NCBI GenBank assembly: GCA_028293095.1
Contig: JAQGPK010000002.1
Location: 1-7,275 of the forward strand
Direction of reading: 5' to 3'
Length of the DNA stretch: 7,275 nucleotides
From: Chlamydiia bacterium
GTDB taxonomy: Bacteria > Chlamydiota > Chlamydiia > Chlamydiales > FEN-1388
Part shown: one piece after another, positions 5,282 through 7,275 of the stretch
How the letters are laid out: each line of letters opens with the position of its first letter
How positions within the stretch are numbered: the first letter of the stretch is position 1
The notes under the pieces: generated by a model
The model's input: only the letters and a program-made list of their open reading frames with translations
Told to the model about the DNA's origin: nothing
Database searches by the model: none
Made by a program: the position numbers and the translations under genes

Positions 5282-6038
5282 ATTCAAGGTCTCGTATCCA
5301 CTTTGCAGGACCCGTCATTATGGCAGTATTATCCATAATAGCAATGTCCAAAACTTCTTGGGAGCGCACTTTAAGTGAAATTGGAGAGGGTATTCCTGCT
5401 ATTTTATGCAGTGCATAAGCTACAGCTGTAACTCCTGTTCCGCATGCAAGCGTCTCTCCCTCGACCCCACGTTCAAAAGTTCTGACTCTTCGGTTTTTTA
5501 CATCAACAAAATTGACATTTGCATTTTTAAGATGTCGGAAATAACTTCCCTCTCCCTGGATATCAATACTATCCAGATCATCTACAAAAGTCACAAGGTG
5601 AGGCACCCCGGTGTCAAGATGGTGCATGATGCGTTTTGTGTTTGTCTCGGTATATTCTAGTTCAATGTTCCAGCCAAGCTCTTGCACATTTCCCATTTCT
5701 ACCTGCACCTTACTTCCTACGATTGTAAGCTGGAGAGGACCTTTGAGTGTTTCAATGAGACACGATATGCAGGCGGGGTCAATTTTATCCACGATGAAAC
5801 GCATCATACAACGAATGCCATTACCGCACATGGAGGTTTCATAGCCATCGTTATTGAAAAAGCGCATACGATAGGCAGCTATTAGGGAGCTGCGTACTAG
5901 AATGAGGCCGTCGACGCCTGCTTGAATGCAGATCGCTTTAATCAGCACCGAATCATTTTCTGGAAAGAGCTCTCGACGATCATCTAAAAGAATAAAATCG
6001 TTTCCACACCCAGAGTAGTGACTGACTAAAGCATTCAT
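5271..6038 (-). CDS. dapF: diaminopimelate epimerase DapF
   Basis: DapF interconverts LL- and meso-diaminopimelate, the last step before the peptidoglycan cross-linking residue and lysine, using two Cys residues and no cofactor. The product is 255 residues from the ATG at 6036-6038; a TTG one codon earlier is not preferred. The N-terminus has the family's SGCGNDF. The two catalytic Cys are visible: Cys71 in SMCGNGIRC and Cys199 in ETLACGTG. NNDGYETS precedes the first, and FERGVEGE precedes the second. Length is slightly short of E. coli DapF but normal. It begins 15 bp after the clpP stop and overlaps xerC by 11 bp, so it is the middle gene of a clpP-dapF-xerC unit. In Chlamydia the pathway to the substrate uses DapL, and C. 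trachomatis DapF is reported also to racemise glutamate. Whether this one does is inference. Confidence 0.96.
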   Translation of the reverse strand: MNALVSHYSGCGNDFILLDDRRELFPENDSVLIKAICIQAGVDGLILVRSSLIAAYRMRFFNNDGYETSMCGNGIRCMMRFIVDKIDPACISCLIETLKGPLQLTIVGSKVQVEMGNVQELGWNIELEYTETNTKRIMHHLDTGVPHLVTFVDDLDSIDIQGEGSYFRHLKNANVNFVDVKNRRVRTFERGVEGETLACGTGVTAVAYALHKIAGIPSPISLKVRSQEVLDIAIMDNTAIMTGPAKWIRDLEYAL

Positions 6039-6053
6039 CAAATATTCTTTGTA

Positions 6054-6653
6054 TTAGAGGTCTTTGTAGGAAGATACAATCTTATTGATAAGACCAAACT
6101 CTTTTGCTTCCTCAGCAGAGTACCAAGTATCTCGATCAATTGCTTTTTCAATGACATCGTAGGACTTGCCAGTTGCGGCAACATACATCTCAACAATCAT
6201 TTTTTTTGTTTTGAGAATTTCTCTAGCTTGGATCTCAAGATCTGTAGCTTGGCCTTGGATAACGCCAGAGAGAGCCGGCTGGTGAATCATGACGCGCGAT
6301 TTTGGAGTAGCAAAACATCTTCCTGGAGCTGCTGCAAGCATCAAAATGGAGGCCATAGAAGCTGCCATGCCAGTTACGAGTGTTGTGATTGGGGAGTTGA
6401 TCATTTTTAGCTGATCCCAAATCGCAAAACCTGCATCTACAGAGCCGCCTGGGCTATTGATAACGAGAAGGATTGGCTTTCCTGAACTGTCATGTTCTAA
6501 AAACCATATTTTTTTAATAATGTCTTCAGCGAGAGCGTTATTGATACCATCACAGATAAAGAGACGGCGAGATTGGAGGAGTGACTGATCAATACGATCT
6601 TTAAGTCCGTTTGATGGTGAGCTGTCTTTTTCTTCTGTTGTTTTAGCTGGCAT
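6054..6653 (-). CDS. clpP: ATP-dependent Clp protease proteolytic subunit (ClpP1 type)
   Basis: ClpP is the serine-protease chamber that, with ClpX or ClpC unfoldases, degrades proteins in the cytoplasm. The product is 199 residues from the ATG at 6651-6653, chosen over an upstream in-frame TTG (6686) because AAGAGGA lies six bases before it (6660-6666). The catalytic triad is visible: Ser99 in MAASMAS, His124 in MIHQPA and Asp175 in IDRDTWYSAEEA. The NSPGGSV oxyanion motif is at about 66-72. The residue after the catalytic Ser-Met is Ala where Gly is usual. The first ~17 residues are Lys/Glu/Ser-rich and variable. Chlamydiae carry two ClpP genes; synteny with dapF and glyA and the sequence character favour ClpP1. 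It is probably the first gene of the clpP-dapF-xerC unit. Confidence 0.95.
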   Translation of the reverse strand: MPAKTTEEKDSSPSNGLKDRIDQSLLQSRRLFICDGINNALAEDIIKKIWFLEHDSSGKPILLVINSPGGSVDAGFAIWDQLKMINSPITTLVTGMAASMASILMLAAAPGRCFATPKSRVMIHQPALSGVIQGQATDLEIQAREILKTKKMIVEMYVAATGKSYDVIEKAIDRDTWYSAEEAKEFGLINKIVSSYKDL

Positions 6654-6659
6654 ATGTAT

Positions 6660-6666
6660 TCCTCTT
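6660..6666 (-). promoter_or_regulatory. Shine-Dalgarno site of clpP
   Basis: The minus strand reads AAGAGGA, six bases before the ATG at 6653. This spacing fixes the start codon and argues against the upstream TTG at 6686, which would place this site inside the coding region. Confidence 0.7.
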
Positions 6667-6688
6667 AATATGTTGTAATTTTGCAATC

Positions 6689-6708
6689 TTGACAGCGAGT
6701 ATTGTCAA
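6689..6708 (-). promoter_or_regulatory. TTGACA inverted repeat upstream of clpP (possible -35 box/operator)
   Basis: TTGACA at 6689-6694 and TGTCAA at 6703-6708 form a perfect six-base inverted repeat with an eight-base spacer. Read on the minus strand the upstream arm is a consensus -35 hexamer 50 bp before the clpP ATG. A matching -10 box at 16-18 bp is poor (TGCAAA region), so it is either a weak promoter depending on an activator, or an operator for a dimeric regulator. It does not resemble the CIRCE element of HrcA. Confidence 0.35.
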
Positions 6709-6791
6709 ATAATAATTTTAAACACAGCTGTTTTCGATTTTTCAACTCTTTTCTTAGTCTATAATTCTCATGCTTTAATTGCTACTATCAG

Positions 6792-6806
6792 CCTTCTGCC
6801 TTCTGC
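6792..6806 (-). repeat. short heptamer tandem repeat (GCAGAAG x2)
   Basis: The minus strand carries GCAGAAGGCAGAAGG, two copies of a seven-base unit plus one base, in the spacer between the glyA stop and clpP. From memory, GCAGAAG-type heptamer arrays are common intergenic repeats in cyanobacteria and other environmental bacteria. Here it is only two units, so chance is possible. The rest of the 169-bp spacer is AT-rich and shows no convincing terminator. Confidence 0.4.
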
Positions 6807-6822
6807 TTTTTTATTTTAGCTT

Positions 6823-7275
6823 TTATGAGGGAGCGAGTACCGTAGCTTGATCTACAACTTCAATCTCTGGATAGAGAGGGTAGTTGCTGAGAAGTTCTAG
6901 TACGGAGTCATTGAGTTTTTTCAGCGTATTGGGCGTAACTGTACACTGCGCTTTACTGACTCCGCCTTGTGGAGTTGCAGATGGTGTTGCATTGCTTAGA
7001 CATTCGTGGATCATAGAGGCTATCATCTCCATGTCTTTGACTCCCATGCCAAGTGTTGTCAAAGCAGGTGTGCCAAGTCGTACTCCTGATGTATACCACG
7101 GGCCATTCTTATCAAATGGAATCGCATTGCGATTGCAGGTAATGTGTGCTTGACGCAGTGCAGTTTCCGCGTGACGGCCTGTTAAGCCAAATGGAGAGAC
7201 GTCAATGATCACCATGTGGTTTTCTGTGAAATTGGTCACAAGTCTAAAGCCGAGCTTTTTCAAGGCTTCTGCAAG
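6823..7275 (-). CDS. glyA: serine hydroxymethyltransferase GlyA, C-terminal part (cut by window edge)
   Basis: GlyA is a cytoplasmic PLP enzyme that interconverts serine and glycine while loading one-carbon units on tetrahydrofolate. The last 150 residues are present; the reading frame is open to the window edge, so the N-terminal part and the PLP lysine lie beyond 7275. Family landmarks in order are GFRLVTNFTENHMVIIDV, GLTG, NRNAIPFD and TSGVRLGTPALTT, whose Arg is the expected carboxylate-binding residue. After that the tail contains a Ser/Thr/Pro/Gln-rich insertion (ATPSATPQGG) and ends with NYPLYPEI plus 13 residues. This tail is longer and more variable than in E. coli GlyA and fits my memory of chlamydial GlyA. 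Chlamydial GlyA is reported to have alanine racemase side activity. clpP follows after 169 bp, so it may or may not share a transcript. Confidence 0.95.
   Translation of the reverse strand, partial: LAEALKKLGFRLVTNFTENHMVIIDVSPFGLTGRHAETALRQAHITCNRNAIPFDKNGPWYTSGVRLGTPALTTLGMGVKDMEMIASMIHECLSNATPSATPQGGVSKAQCTVTPNTLKKLNDSVLELLSNYPLYPEIEVVDQATVLAPS

Noticed and set aside
6654..6686. Extended N-terminus of ClpP from TTG at 6686
   Set aside because: A strong Shine-Dalgarno (6660-6666) lies inside this extension and points to the ATG at 6653.

Overview
The window most likely comes from a chlamydia-related (environmental, Chlamydiales-type) bacterium. The main evidence is the gene order glyA-clpP-dapF, which as far as I recall is the order around the C. 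trachomatis dapF/clpP1/glyA genes, together with a ClpP that resembles chlamydial ClpP1 and a GlyA with an extended C-terminal tail. Base composition is moderately AT-rich with very AT-rich spacers. The genus cannot be fixed from this sequence alone.

Layout. Positions 1-119 hold the 3' end of an unidentified plus-strand gene, followed 12 bp later by a small lipoprotein-like gene (132-545). Positions 546-1521 carry no convincing gene. This stretch is packed with short interspersed repeats: a CTTTGCG-type family (R, five copies), a CTCTGTG-type family (S, three copies) and two inverted copies of a ~115-bp multi-hairpin element (P). Next come surE on the minus strand (1522-2307) and, diverging from it across a 104-bp promoter-bearing spacer, a 338-residue helical protein of unknown function (2412-3428). 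That gene meets a minus-strand gene head-on with back-to-back stop codons. The minus-strand gene (3429-4253) encodes a protein with a hydrophobic N-terminal part and a proline-rich, basic C-terminal part, and is a candidate host-directed or membrane protein.

The right half is a minus-strand housekeeping cluster, in transcription order glyA (partial, 7275-6823), clpP (6653-6054), dapF (6038-5271) and xerC (5281-4400). clpP, dapF and xerC are separated by 15 bp and then overlap by 11 bp, so they are probably one transcription unit. dapF makes meso-diaminopimelate for peptidoglycan. In characterised Chlamydia, DapF and GlyA are also reported to supply D-glutamate and D-alanine by side activities. 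XerC resolves chromosome dimers at division, and ClpP is the catalytic subunit of Clp proteases. The cluster thus joins cell-wall precursor supply, chromosome segregation and proteolysis.

No CRISPR array, tRNA, rRNA, transposase gene or defence system was seen. The strongest non-ordinary signal is the hairpin element pair in 686-1206. One base pair and the loop differ between the copies in a way that preserves a stem with a GNRA tetraloop, which suggests selection on structure or an origin as a structured mobile or RNA element.
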